The notes beneath the pieces were generated by a model that did not search any database, was not told the DNA's origin, and saw only the letters and a program-made list of their open reading frames with translations. 64,000 nucleotides of DNA from Scalesia atractyloides (lineage: Eukaryota > Streptophyta > Magnoliopsida > Asterales > Asteraceae): assembly GCA_947069175.1 (NCBI GenBank), contig CAMTDV010000013.1, positions 32,687,725 through 32,751,724 of the forward strand, read 5' to 3'. Within the stretch, counting starts at the first letter, position 1, and each line of letters starts with the position of its first letter. Of the stretch, positions 53,549 to 64,000 are shown one piece after another. The translations under genes and the position numbers were made by a program.

Positions 53549-56500
53549 TTAACGTCCAGAAAGTTGACTGTTGGAGGTAGTGTCAACTTTAATATTTATG
53601 CCATCTTCGTGACTGGTAGGCCTTATTGGTGGCATTTCATCTAGTGAATTGTCACTTAATAGTGTCACAACTTCAGACATTGTAGGCCTTGCGGAAATCG
53701 GTGACTGAGTGCACATCAATGCTATCTCTATGATCTTCTTCGCATCATCTTTTGTATATTCAGTAGGGTCTAGTCTTCCATCCACAAGATTCAAATGTGT
53801 GCCTCTATCATACAGATTCCATCCCTATAAATGCCACAAATGAATAAAAATTAATGAGAACTTAATACAAATTAGCCACATAGAAAGACCTTAAACAAAA
53901 TATCTTAAGGACGCTTACGTAATCAAGGAGACTTTGGCCAACTACTTCATCATCTATGACATAGTCACACCTTTTCCTGCTAATGATTTCAAGGACCACG
54001 ATACCAAAGCTGTATGTATCCACGTTCTCAGATAATTGCCCATGAACAGCGTATTCTGGAGCAACGTAACCACTATTCCTGGTAAGATTAACAATGATTA
54101 TTAGGGTTCCCTATAAATCGAGACACTGAGAAAAAGAATAAATTCCAGTTTATATGTTGTTGGGTGTAGCTATTGAGTAGTATTTAATCCCAGGGGTTGA
54201 CTAGCATGTTGATTAGTAACAAACAAATCTTTTCATCACTGATAAGAGAGAAAGAGAGTTTGATTCCTTTATATAGTTTTCTTAAGTGTCATCTTTGATT
54301 CATTTTAGAGTTTCTTCTCTTGTTGTGGCTAAATGTATGATAATTATTAATTCAACATACATGGATCCTGCCACCTTGGTGCTCAGATGAGTCTTATCTT
54401 CTGGAAGTAGCCTTATCATCCCAAAATCGGCAATTTTAGGCTGAAATTCATTATCAAGTAGAATGTTGCTAGTTTTGATATTCCTATGAATGATGGTAAT
54501 GTGGTATTGCTCATGTAGATATGCAAGGCCCCTCGCTGTCCCATAGATTATTTCAAACCTTTCTCTCCAGTTTAGATTCAATGGTTTGTCACCTTCAATA
54601 CAAAGTAAGTTTATTAGATAAAAGAGCAAATGTGTTAAGAGTTAGAGATAATATGTATATCTCACCATAGAGGAATTGATCAAGACTACCATTGTCCATG
54701 TACTCATGGACCATAAATAAAAATGGCCCTTTGTTACAATATCCTAGAAGGCGTACAAGATGTCGGTGGTGAACATTACTTATGATCTTAAGTTCTTGCA
54801 TCTTTCTTGAAATAGAGGCCATTGCTGTTTTCTTAATTGCAACCGTATTCCCATCCTTGAGAGTACCCTGCATCATACCAACGTACTAGTTAAATAGAGA
54901 ACTGTAGTAAAACAAGCATACAGTCAAATATCTGTAATGGATTAACTACCCAATTTTTAGTATATCATTAGAATATAATGTTTTATCTTTAAAAAAAATG
55001 TAAATAAGTCACTGTATAAAATCAGTAGTACCTTATATACTTCACCCAACACCCCTCCTCCAAGTTTGTGCTCATCACTGAAATTATCTGTGGCTATTTT
55101 TAAATCACCATAGCTATATTTTGTGGGACCTTGAAGCAATTCCGTTTATCCAGTTGATTTATCTAAGCATTGAAGATATAACTTAGCATGAAAACCAGCT
55201 AGCTAGGAGATTGTAAATAAGATTTTGAGAGCCAACAATATGTTAGATCGACGTAAGTTCGAAGATATATGCACCTTGATGGCTACTAATGGCGTTTTTT
55301 GATGGAAGACGCCATAAAGAAAATGCAAGTACTAGCAACATAAAGCATACGCCTCCAACAACGCCCCCAGTTATGGATCTTTCCTTACTTGAGTCTCCTG
55401 TAATTTGACATATTTAATGGATAGTGCTAAACTTTAGTAATTCTTAAGAAACACGTGTTTCATCACTACTAGAAATTAAGGGCAAATTTTCCGACCAAAA
55501 ATATTTAAAAAATTCCAATAATATCAGACAAAATGGCCAAATTCCCACAAATCTATTTTGGTAAAATGGATGGAATTTCTAAAGAGATGTACTAAAAAAA
55601 ATTTAAAAACAAATTAAGTTTCTACTCGGGGGATTAGGGGGGAAATGGCACTCTAGAGTTGTACCCTAGCTAGCCCTGACCAATCCAGCGCTGCCATGTA
55701 AAATATACTTCAAAGTACCTGAGGAAAACACTAGCGACGGCTACCCACAAGTACCCTAGAAACATGGACCCACTCTTTTACTTCACCCACAAATCACACA
55801 CACCCTAAACCTTATACTCCTCCAACATCCCAACCCTCAACCCCTTGCCCTAGCCGCAAACCATACTTGGACAAGTAACCCGCCTGGCCTACCCGTGGGG
55901 TGGCGGCGTTGTTACTACGTGGTTCACACTCTAACAACCAACCCGTAAGGGTGCCCCATCCACCCTAATAGAAATTTTGAACAAAGCTTTTAAATTTTAA
56001 ATTATCTTAAAATTCGTCGGGAAATTTGTTTTCCTAATTATTAATAGTTTTTTCTTTAACATATTATTATTATTAACTTTATTTTTTCTTATCTGTTATT
56101 TTTATACATAACTATCATTATTTTCCTTTTTATTTTATTATATATGTATGTGCATGTCTCTGTGTATTTCTAGTGAGCTTTAGATACTATCTGCCGTAAA
56201 CAAACTTAAACTATGAGCAGAGCGCTCACCATCCCCAAGGAAAGGTCTGATGTCAGTAGTCTGGTTTAATCTGAAAAACTGGGTACTAGAATACCTCATA
56301 AAACATCCATTGTCAATAACTCTCCCAGTTGTGCCAGGAAGACAAGAATCTAAAGAACGATATCTGGAGTCTAAGCATTCTTGACAAACGCTTTGGCTTA
56401 AGTTTAGATTACATTGTGCAAAGGCATACACAGTACGGTTACCATTAATTACCCGTCTTGTTGAAGCGGCATAATAATCTGATGTTTTTGGAGCAGCGGT

Positions 56501-57947
56501 TCGAAGATCTGACATCAAAACTTGTACTGTTTTCTTAAGGTTTGCAGACTCTGGTGATGTTGTATTGCCACATATTACCACACCAGCCCGGATGTTAGTG
56601 TCGGCATAAAAGTTATTATTCTCGTACCTGCATCAACCACTAACTATTATCATACTAGCTCGAATACTAGGCGGTCACTATATTGCAACTGTTTTGCAAC
56701 AGCAAAATGATTTGTCGTTAAATTTGCTACTATTATGATTTTGGTCACAAATTTTGCAACTTGTTTCTGTAGTAATTCCCAGTATTCTAGTTGTGCTATT
56801 AAGCTATAACATTACTTGTTAGTCTCGCATATAATTGTTTTAGAAGACACTATATAAAGATAAAATTTAAGCCATTGACAAACGTTAATCACCAGACAAA
56901 ATTTAGGACCACCATAATTATTGCTGATAATTTTTCAACTAGGATGAGTTTGCTTTAATTTAGGCTTCCGCTGTTCTGTCTGCTTTTATTTAGGCTTTCA
57001 CTATTTTCATACCCTTAAAATCTTATTTCCACATTCTTTTCATTGTATATCTATGTATACATAGAGAGAAATAGAGGGGAGGGATATGCGAATATTAAGT
57101 CCCTTTATTTTCCGGATAGTTTCAAGCAAGGACCCTCTCCAAAAATAACTTTACAATGTAACAAATTAATCATTTATTCATTTTTCCATTTTTTGAAGGA
57201 AGACTATTCTAGACACATGAAACTTATAATGAGATTTATTACTTCCTGAAAGTTGAAACATAAAATTTTAGAAGTTGAATTTCAATACTTTGGGTAATGA
57301 TGTTTTTTTAATATCTTAAAAACTAGTACTTTTCAAAACAAAAAGGTTATGTAAAAATATACTTCACTCATCGTTGTCAGATAAGACAACTGATATTCCC
57401 TCATTTTCATACTACAACACAAAAAGGATTCCATTAGTTTCATTCATGTATTCAGAAGGGGAGTAAGGTGAAAAATTTGATGGGCAATATAAAAATTAGC
57501 TAACCAAACTACATCCTATACTATTAATGAAACATGAAATAGTTTAAATCACCTGACATCACAGTCATTGTAAAAAGCATGAGCTCCATTGCCAAGCCCA
57601 CATACTTTTAGCTGAGCAACAGCATAGTCGAAACAAGCAACACAATTAGCAGTAGAGACGTAACCGCGACACGAAGCAAGGCCCCACACAGACTCACCAT
57701 TGAGCAAAGTGCGTGCAACCGCATAGCGCACACCATTGACCGATAACTGCTGACGGAGACTAGAAAGGGTGGTGTTGAGGTTGCTCAAGAAATAAGTCGG
57801 GCTTATACCTTTGTACATACTACAATAATATCTCATTAGAGTGCTATTTCTATTTCTGGACTGTGATGTAACTGGCTCTGTCATGGATAACAACAGCACC
57901 ACTACCATCAGACATGCCAGCAGCCATGTGAACCAACTTTTTTCCAC
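53549..57947 (-). CDS. Cysteine-rich receptor-like kinase (CRK), eight exons, probable pseudokinase
   Basis: Exons (minus strand): 57947-57553, 56627-56230, 55397-55275, 55129-55032, 54867-54666, 54592-54361, 54078-53919, 53824-53549; 1884 nt in frame (627 aa plus stop). Order: signal peptide (LLACLMVVVLLLS), DUF26-1 with C-x8-C-x2-C (C93, C102, C105), DUF26-2 (C203, C212, C215), transmembrane helix (ITGGVVGGVCFMLLVLAFSLW), kinase. The kinase has the Gly loop LGGGVLGEVYK, VAIKK, IIHRNIKTSNILLD, ADFG and APEY. The HRD Asp is Asn, predicting loss of phosphotransfer. The usual ATG position is GTG (57947) with an upstream in-frame stop; the first ATG (57908) gives a shortened signal peptide. Exon 4 has no AG at the usual place; an in-frame AG (55131-55130) can serve. 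Plasma-membrane location is family knowledge; the ligand is unknown. Confidence 0.85.
55459..56175 (-). mobile_element. CACTA-like remnant within CRK intron 2 (candidate)
   Basis: CACTACTAGAAATTAAGGGC at 55459 matches the usual CACTA terminal repeat. A degenerate opposite end, ATTTCTAGTGAG, lies near 56167. No TSD is visible and the ends are unequal, so only a fragment is likely. The orientation is arbitrary. Confidence 0.4.
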
Positions 57948-58013
57948 TTGTTTTAGCTCATCTTATTGTTGTTTGTGTTTCTTTGTGGTTTGGTTCCCCC
58001 TTCAATAATGGAT

Positions 58014-58023
58014 GTTTATATAC
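58014..58023 (-). promoter_or_regulatory. Probable CRK TATA box
   Basis: The minus strand reads GTATATAAAC about 70 bases upstream of the GTG at 57947 and 110 upstream of the first ATG. Confidence 0.5.
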
Positions 58024-59347
58024 AATATGAAACAAATCTAGCTGTTGAACATGAAGGCTTTCAATACAACTTTAATATTCAATTTAGAATGTCAATTGTC
58101 CATTGTCAACGTGGCTGCGCAACAGATAAATATCTGTTTATAGGTAATAATTTATCAAAGTTCACAAAGACCAATCACAGCCGTAGATAAGATAATATTG
58201 ATGGCTCAGAATTTTCTTTATTTTACCATAAATATGCAGCATGAGTAACCCTTGCAAAGGAAACGCCAAAAACCTGTTGACTCCTTAAGAAATGAACCTC
58301 TGAATTATCTAATAACAAATAACAAACTATTATATAGAAAAACTGTATGTATTTAGTAGTTATATAATATCATCTGTTTTTGGATCCATTTAGCATCACA
58401 TCACTTTTATTCTATATTTAAATAAAACGCCGAACTTTAATATGTCAATAAGTTATATATATATAAGATTAAAATTGTGACAGATTTAGTGATAGTGACT
58501 TCAAAATCATCGCTACTGTAAATAACTTATAACATACTATAAATTATATTAACTATCCTTTTAGTAAACTATCAAAATCGTACCTGAGATTTAGATACAA
58601 TTGCTAGATCCATCAAAAAAATTATTTTTTAACCGGACCACTAAAGTTTCAAAACCATTAACAAATCCATCCATTTTCTAACTCTGTAAAAAAATAAACG
58701 TTAAATAAGAGGTATTTTCGTCATTCTGTTTAACTCTTATTTATTTAATCCTATATTACCAGCGACTTCAAATATTATATTCTTCCTGTTTCCAAGTATC
58801 ACATTAGAAACGATTTGAGCAATTGATTATTGAATCTTCGGTTCGATTGATCTATGTTTCTTCAATTGCATCGCATTAGAATCTTCCCCAACTCGTATTA
58901 AAATACGATTTGCAACTTTCGTTCAATTGAATCGCTTTGAATCGCATTAGTGGTTGTTCAACAACATATCACAATATGATCTGACCAATCGATTTGAATC
59001 GATTCAGAATCTCCCCCCTTCAATTGTTGTTAAGAAGCATACGGTTAAGGGCAAGATTCAAACTTCAATTAATGGAAGATGATTGGAGTTGTTGGAATGT
59101 CCGAGAACATGACTTAAAATGATCGATCCTACAGTTAAATACTATTTATCAATTTTATATAAAAATAATAATAACACCTTATTATTAATTAGATGCGGAA
59201 GTGTGAATCATCACTTAGACAGATAGAGCTATTCCCCCAATGATCTAGTTACAATCTATTTCGATAGTTATATAAAACAAAACCATAGCGGGTATAGAAT
59301 TGTACCTTGAAGAATAGCAAAAAACTCGTAGATGGATGCAACAAATG
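58024..59347. other. Upstream region of the CRK gene
   Basis: AT-rich with no coding signal. A TCAATTGAATCG-like motif recurs several times at 58800-59000. A TGTTGGAATGTCCGAG sequence at 59093 could be the start of a copia-type LTR into which the solo LTR at 59348 was inserted; this is unproven. Confidence 0.35.
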
Positions 59348-59444
59348 TGTAACATCCTGTAAAATCGTGTCCAATAGTATAGTGACACGTGTTGTATTTT
59401 AAATATAGTCTATTAAAGACCAATAAGGACTAAAGGCGTCAACA

Positions 59445-59690
59445 TGCTCAACTGAGCCTCTGAGTGACGGTTTGATGTCAACATGCATAAATAACAGCTT
59501 CTGAGTGACATCGGAATCAACATTGTTACAATAAGCCTCTGAGTGATCCTTTGTGAAGTCCTAACTCTCATACGTGTCAAATTAGACGAGAGAGTTCAAT
59601 TTTGTAAATATGCGAAAGTTGGATGATGGAGGGATTAAAAGTGTCAACATGTTAATTTATACCTCTGAGTGACCTTTTAATGAACCGAGA
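59445..59690 (+). repeat. CCTCTGAGTGA repeat block in LTR F
   Basis: Four copies of a CAACATG(N)..(G/A)CCTCTGAGTGA(C/T) module at irregular 50-110 bp spacing; a relict CCTCTGAGG lies at 60664. Confidence 0.6.
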
Positions 59691-60048
59691 GCTCGACAAT
59701 GTCCAGGCATAATCCCGGGTATGCCAAGTATTGGCTACGGAGGGCTAAAAGTGCCAAAAAGGTGTATAAAAAGGTTTTTAGAAGCTTTATAAAGTTAAAG
59801 GGTTAAAAGTGTCAAAACTTGAAACTGGCCATATGGCAGTCGCGGGCCGCGAGAGACCTGGCCTGGGTCTCTCGCGGGGCGTGAGAGAGGCTCTGTTGCA
59901 GAAAGTTTGTCTTGGCCTCCAAACAAAGCTCCAAAAACCATTAAATAGAAACTATGGACTTGTAATCAGCTATGCCATGTCTTGGGACACTTGTAAGCTT
60001 CCTCTTACACCCCTAAACACCTGGCTTTATCTCCTTTGAATTTTCCAA

Positions 60049-60058
60049 CTATAAATAG
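60049..60058 (+). promoter_or_regulatory. TATA box of LTR F
   Basis: CTATAAATAG, 700 bases into the LTR; the following GATCAAGTTCGCTATTTGAACTTG hints at the transcript start. Confidence 0.6.
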
Positions 60059-60611
60059 GTGATCAAGTTCGCTATTTGAACTTGTACCTTTCTTATTCAT
60101 ACTCTTCTCCCTCCTTTAGAAGTTCATAGCTAAAAGGAGCATCCAACATAGTTCTTTTGCACCCTAGGAATCACTGGTAGTGTTCCTTCATTGTGCATTT
60201 TCGTTTATAGGCTTTTATAGCCAAAAGTCAAGCGTTTTGCAGAAAACGCTTTGACTTTCGGTTAAGACCATTATGGTCCAGCCATTGTTCTAAATGAACA
60301 TGGCTAAGTGATTGTAATAAGGTAGGTGTTAATCCCTAAAAAGGGCACCTCCTGAAGATCATGTTTGCTAGACCAATTGACGGGTCAAAGTTATGATATT
60401 AAAAAGTCAAACATGCCATTTTTTCGAAAAAATCATAAATTGATCTTATATATGTTATGAAACCTGTTTTGACACATAAACAAGGAATAATTATTAGAAC
60501 ATGTGTGAACATGTTCGGCTCGTCAATTTCAGTTCTAGGGTCGGTTCGCAACCGAAAGTCGCGAAGTTTGACTTCTTCTTTGACTTTCGATTCTGACCCG
60601 ATTTAGATTAG

Positions 60612-61445
60612 TTACCTACTGATCTAAAGTTGCATTATGATCATAATATAATGTAGTATAAGCCTCTGAGGTTATATTATATGATCATAATCAAAATCTA
60701 AGTTTATGCGCAAGTTCCATAATTATGCCATCTTTGACCAAAATGTCTTTTTGCATAAAACAGGTTTTAAATAATAAGGAACTTGAAAATAAGTTTCCTA
60801 CTGATATAATATTATAAATAGGATTATTTGGGATGTTAAACCAAGTTATAAACTGAGTTTCAAACAGGTCCTTAAACTATGTCGATAAATGACGATTTTA
60901 GCCCTTGTGGCTCATAAGATAGTTTTAATCAAATCCTTTCAAGGTAAATATTTTACCTACTGATATGTTATATTGAATAACATATATAAGACATTTTAAT
61001 CTGATCTCAACATCAGTTTTCATAAACATCGCATAAAGACGTCATTTTACGACATAAGCGCCGCTTCGGCGCATAGTATGGTTTTAAACCATATTAATGT
61101 ACCAAGACTTGTTACCTACTAATTTTAAAACTTATTTAAAACATATTTACAGTAGGTACATGTTATAAACTCAGAATCCCAAATAATTTATAAACTATGT
61201 GTAAAATGACCAAAATGCCCCTACGGTGCATAGTTTGGTCATAAAAGATAAATTACACATATAATTGGTATCCTACTGATATTATATCATAAATAAATTA
61301 TTTTTCCAGAATACTTATATTTATAACATTAAATTATATTCAAGTTTCTTTTATACGATATAATATTACCGAAATGCCCTTATGAGGCATAGTTTCGTTT
61401 TAAAACCTTAACGGGCATATAAGTTGATATCCTACTGATATTATA
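60612..61445 (+). repeat. About 158-bp tandem repeats in LTR F
   Basis: CCTACTGATAT-type boxes occur at about 60614, 60799, 60955, 61112, 61271 and 61430 (steps 185, 156, 157, 159, 159). Each is followed by an AT-rich palindromic stretch and, in several units, by GCCC(C/T)T..G(G/A)(T/G)GCATAGTTT. Confidence 0.7.
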
Positions 61446-62683
61446 ACTTATTTAAAATATAATGGCATGTAGAACTTGTCCATAACTTATCAAGTTACCC
61501 GATATAGCTAATATGCACACGGTTAAGTATATGTAAATACTTTACGAAAATTAACCGAAACGGGTTTAACCTTGTCATTTAAATTTCAAAATCCAGAATG
61601 TTAATTGTTTACCCATATTATGCAAGTCAAAGTACTTGTCGGGTTTAAACTACATTTATCCGATCATCGTTTAATCAAGTGTTATACGTATTGATCATGT
61701 ACACTACTCGGTCTAAGTCTATGACTTAAATAAAGACTGTTAGTATTAATTGGTTAGCTTATGCCATAATCCAGACTAGAGCCTTGCCGGTAAATGCTAT
61801 CTGCAATTAAGTACTTTTGTATACGGCTGAGTTATTGAAATTAAAAGAAGACTAGCTCAGGTAAATACTCTCGACGACTTATTTTCCCTAAACGGGCTTG
61901 GGATACGGTAAACTATTACTGCTTGGTCAGAAATGGGATCAATCGAATACTGGATTCTGGCTAGTAAATCCGCATATTCTGTTTTAATCAGTTTTGTTTG
62001 ATAACTTAAACATCGACGGTTAAATTACCATGTCCTGGATATCATCGGCTCATTAGATTAGTTAATGGCCACGACCTTAGTGCAGGGTTCAGGCATACAC
62101 CTGACAGACGCTCAAATGGAAATTACCCAAGACGTTGGGGATAACTCCTCTGTGAGTTATAAGTGGTGTGTATTTAATCATGTCTCGTCTTTACTGGGCC
62201 CTGTATGTATGGACAAACATGTGAATTTGTTAACAAGGTTACAAAGTAACTTTCCCAAGTTATAAAAGATTTTGTGTCCTGTGCACTTAAAATCATTTTA
62301 AAAGGTTTTGAAAACGAGCCAGTTGGGTGTATTTACCAGCGAAAGCTGACGTATCGTCCAAAGACTAAATTGCAGGTACAATATGAAATAGGCCGGAAGC
62401 TGATCGGTAGTGATTAAGAGGATCTTGCAAATCCTTAGATCTGCCATAAAGTCTGTTTTATATTCTTTCTTTGCACATTTTATGATCCGCCTTTGGATCT
62501 TCTATTCCAAGCCTGTATATCATTTTGTATTTCCGAACATTTGGTTTGTAATAGTAATTTTACTCCAAGACTTCCGTTGCGCCGTGTTTAATTGACTATG
62601 ATGTTATCAACTGATGTCACAATACTCCCCACCCGGGCCCACCGGGTATGGATTTGGGTTGGAAATTCGGGTGTGACAGAATG

Positions 62684-64000
62684 GCTCTGTTAGTAAGCCA
62701 AATCACAATCTCTAAGAACACCACGAGATTCAACACACAAGAAGGATCTGAGCACCAAAACCAGATGGTGTGTGGCGATGGTGGCGGACCACGGCTCGGC
62801 CATGCTGCGGTGGCTGACCGACAACGATCCGGTGATGGGGTGGTGGCAGGGTGGGGCCAGCCGATCAACATAATGAGGAGAGAAGGAGGAAAGAGAAGGC
62901 TAGGGTTTTAGGTTTTTGCCTTTTGTGTTGTTGGAATTAGGGGTTCAAATTAACGTATTATTTAGAGAACCCTTAATTACATTCTAGCATATCAATAAAT
63001 GACTTTCCCTCCAAGTAAGTAGCCTTTGTCTAATTAGTTATTATTTATTTATTATTAAATAATAAAAGTAACTTTCATTAATTATTTTCCAATAATAATT
63101 AATCACCTTTGTGTCGAATAACCATTATTCTCTGCTCACTAGTAAAAAATGTTTAATTTTATTTTATTCTCAATAAAATAAATCCTTTTAACTTAAATCT
63201 CATAATAAATATCCCTCATTTAACTCTTTAATGAAAGACCAAATATTGTTTCGCAAACAATTAATATCTTTAGTATTTCACTAAATACTTATTCTCCACA
63301 ATGAATCCGCTTTTGTGATCCATAAGATTTAACACTTAAAAACTATACTTTTTTTGTCATACAAAGTGTAACTCTTTAGATTGTACCTTAATAGCAACAT
63401 TTAATAATCGATAATTGGACACTAATTCTAATAGTCTCCCGATTGGGCTATTTCCGATTATATCCTTTAACATAGATAGAGTCGGACGCCTAGCTGCATC
63501 GTAATGCCCCTAGCAAGGTATGAATTATATATTTGTCAACTGTTCCTTTTTGTGATTAAGTAACTCTTTACTTAATCAATTGTATAGCCGAGGTAACCTT
63601 ATTGATCTATCCTTTCCGTATAGAACATCTATTAAACATGAGACATGGATCTAATTTTAATCTCAATATTGTTCAATCATTCTTGTGCTCATATCCAATT
63701 CACAAAACATTAAGAAGCACAGAATCCCTATGAGATCATACAATTCCCACTTAGTTTCAGTTCATTCACAACCAAATATCCTTATTACTACCCTTTCACG
63801 ATAAAAGGTTAGATAAGATCAAAGAACAAACTTACACTAATTTAGTTCAAGTATGATTCTCAGGTCTAAGGATACAAAGATCACCATTTTCAACACACCT
63901 TATGACTTCGATCCATGAGGGTCATTTTGAAATAAGTTACATCCCATATTATTCTCCAATGAATATTTGTGAATCTTGATCGTCAACACCTTGAGCTTTC
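62684..64000. other. Unassigned 3' end of the window
   Basis: A GC-richer patch (62750-62900) is followed by AT-rich non-coding sequence. The style recalls non-coding internal regions of LTR elements such as D, but I found no alignable segment, LTR end or domain. Confidence 0.3.

Larger units (their letters stand above)
59348..62678 (+). mobile_element. Element F: solo gypsy-type LTR
   Basis: It starts TGTAACATCC and ends GGGTGTGACA, the same ends as A and C, and is 3331 bp long. Flanks are AAATG on the left and GAATG on the right, a 5-bp duplication with one mismatch. No primer site follows and no polypurine tract precedes, so this looks like a solo LTR left by recombination. It has internal tandem repeats (60612-61445) but none of the tRNA-like modules. 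Confidence 0.75.

Noticed and set aside
62617..62911. Coding potential on either strand in the GC-richer patch
   Set aside because: Mutually antisense frames that cross the end of LTR F; low complexity and no domain.
59093..62960. A copia LTR interrupted by solo LTR F
   Set aside because: TGTTGGAAT at 59093 is suggestive, but I could not match a second LTR or an end, so it is noted only as a possibility.

Overview
This is plant nuclear DNA built almost entirely from nested transposable elements. There are no operons or bacterial features. Coding pieces are interrupted by GT-AG introns, and the long LTR retrotransposons, chromodomain integrase, OTU-type MULE and cysteine-rich receptor-like kinase (CRK) all point to a dicot. 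The gag/pol style suggests Asteraceae; that is inference from general resemblance, not a database match.

Layout. (1) 1-23007 is a three-level nest. A decayed Ty1/copia element (SIRE-like, +; remnant 17658-23007) was hit by a gag-only Ty3/gypsy element on the minus strand (element B, 1-17657, left LTR cut by the window edge). B was then hit by a pol-bearing Ty3/gypsy chromovirus (element A, 3756-14492, +) with a perfect 5-bp target-site duplication (TAACG). A sits just upstream of B's gag start. (2) 23008-29064 holds small debris: a MITE-like element with TIRs, a LINE 3' end, and a truncated copy of a copia-like LTR. (3) 29065-35330 is a complete, apparently non-coding minus-strand LTR element (D; LARD-like) with perfect TSD TCATC and a hairpin-repeat array in its leader. 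(4) 37289-52615 is a Mutator-like element (MULE) that joins a FAR1-type zinc finger and an OTU protease-like domain but lacks the DDE transposase core. It has a second ATHILA-ORF1-like gene and palindromic GTCTAGGCCTAGAC motifs. A young gag-only gypsy element (C, 39247-48766, TSD TCCGT) lies inside its first gene. (5) 53549-57947 (-) is the only host-type gene, a CRK whose HRD Asp is Asn and whose expected ATG is GTG. (6) 59348-62678 is a 3.3-kb solo gypsy-type LTR with internal tandem repeats.

How the parts relate. A, B and C share LTR ends (TGTAACAT...GTGTGACA), primer site, structured leader and gag, but only A has pol. B and C therefore look like gag-only (TR-GAG-like) partners that would need pol supplied in trans. 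In B and C the space where pol would be holds a conserved covarying hairpin, single in B and amplified six-fold in C.

The most unusual signal is in the LTRs of A, B and C. Each carries an ordered set of tRNA-like modules: one inverted copy near the LTR 5' end, then three or four direct copies at about 168-170 bp (167 and 179 bp in B). Each direct module has an extended D-arm-like hairpin with compensatory changes and a TTCGA T-arm/B-box. The last copy has a textbook A box (TAGCTCAGTTGG). I know of no description of this arrangement and regard it as the best candidate here for an undescribed system.
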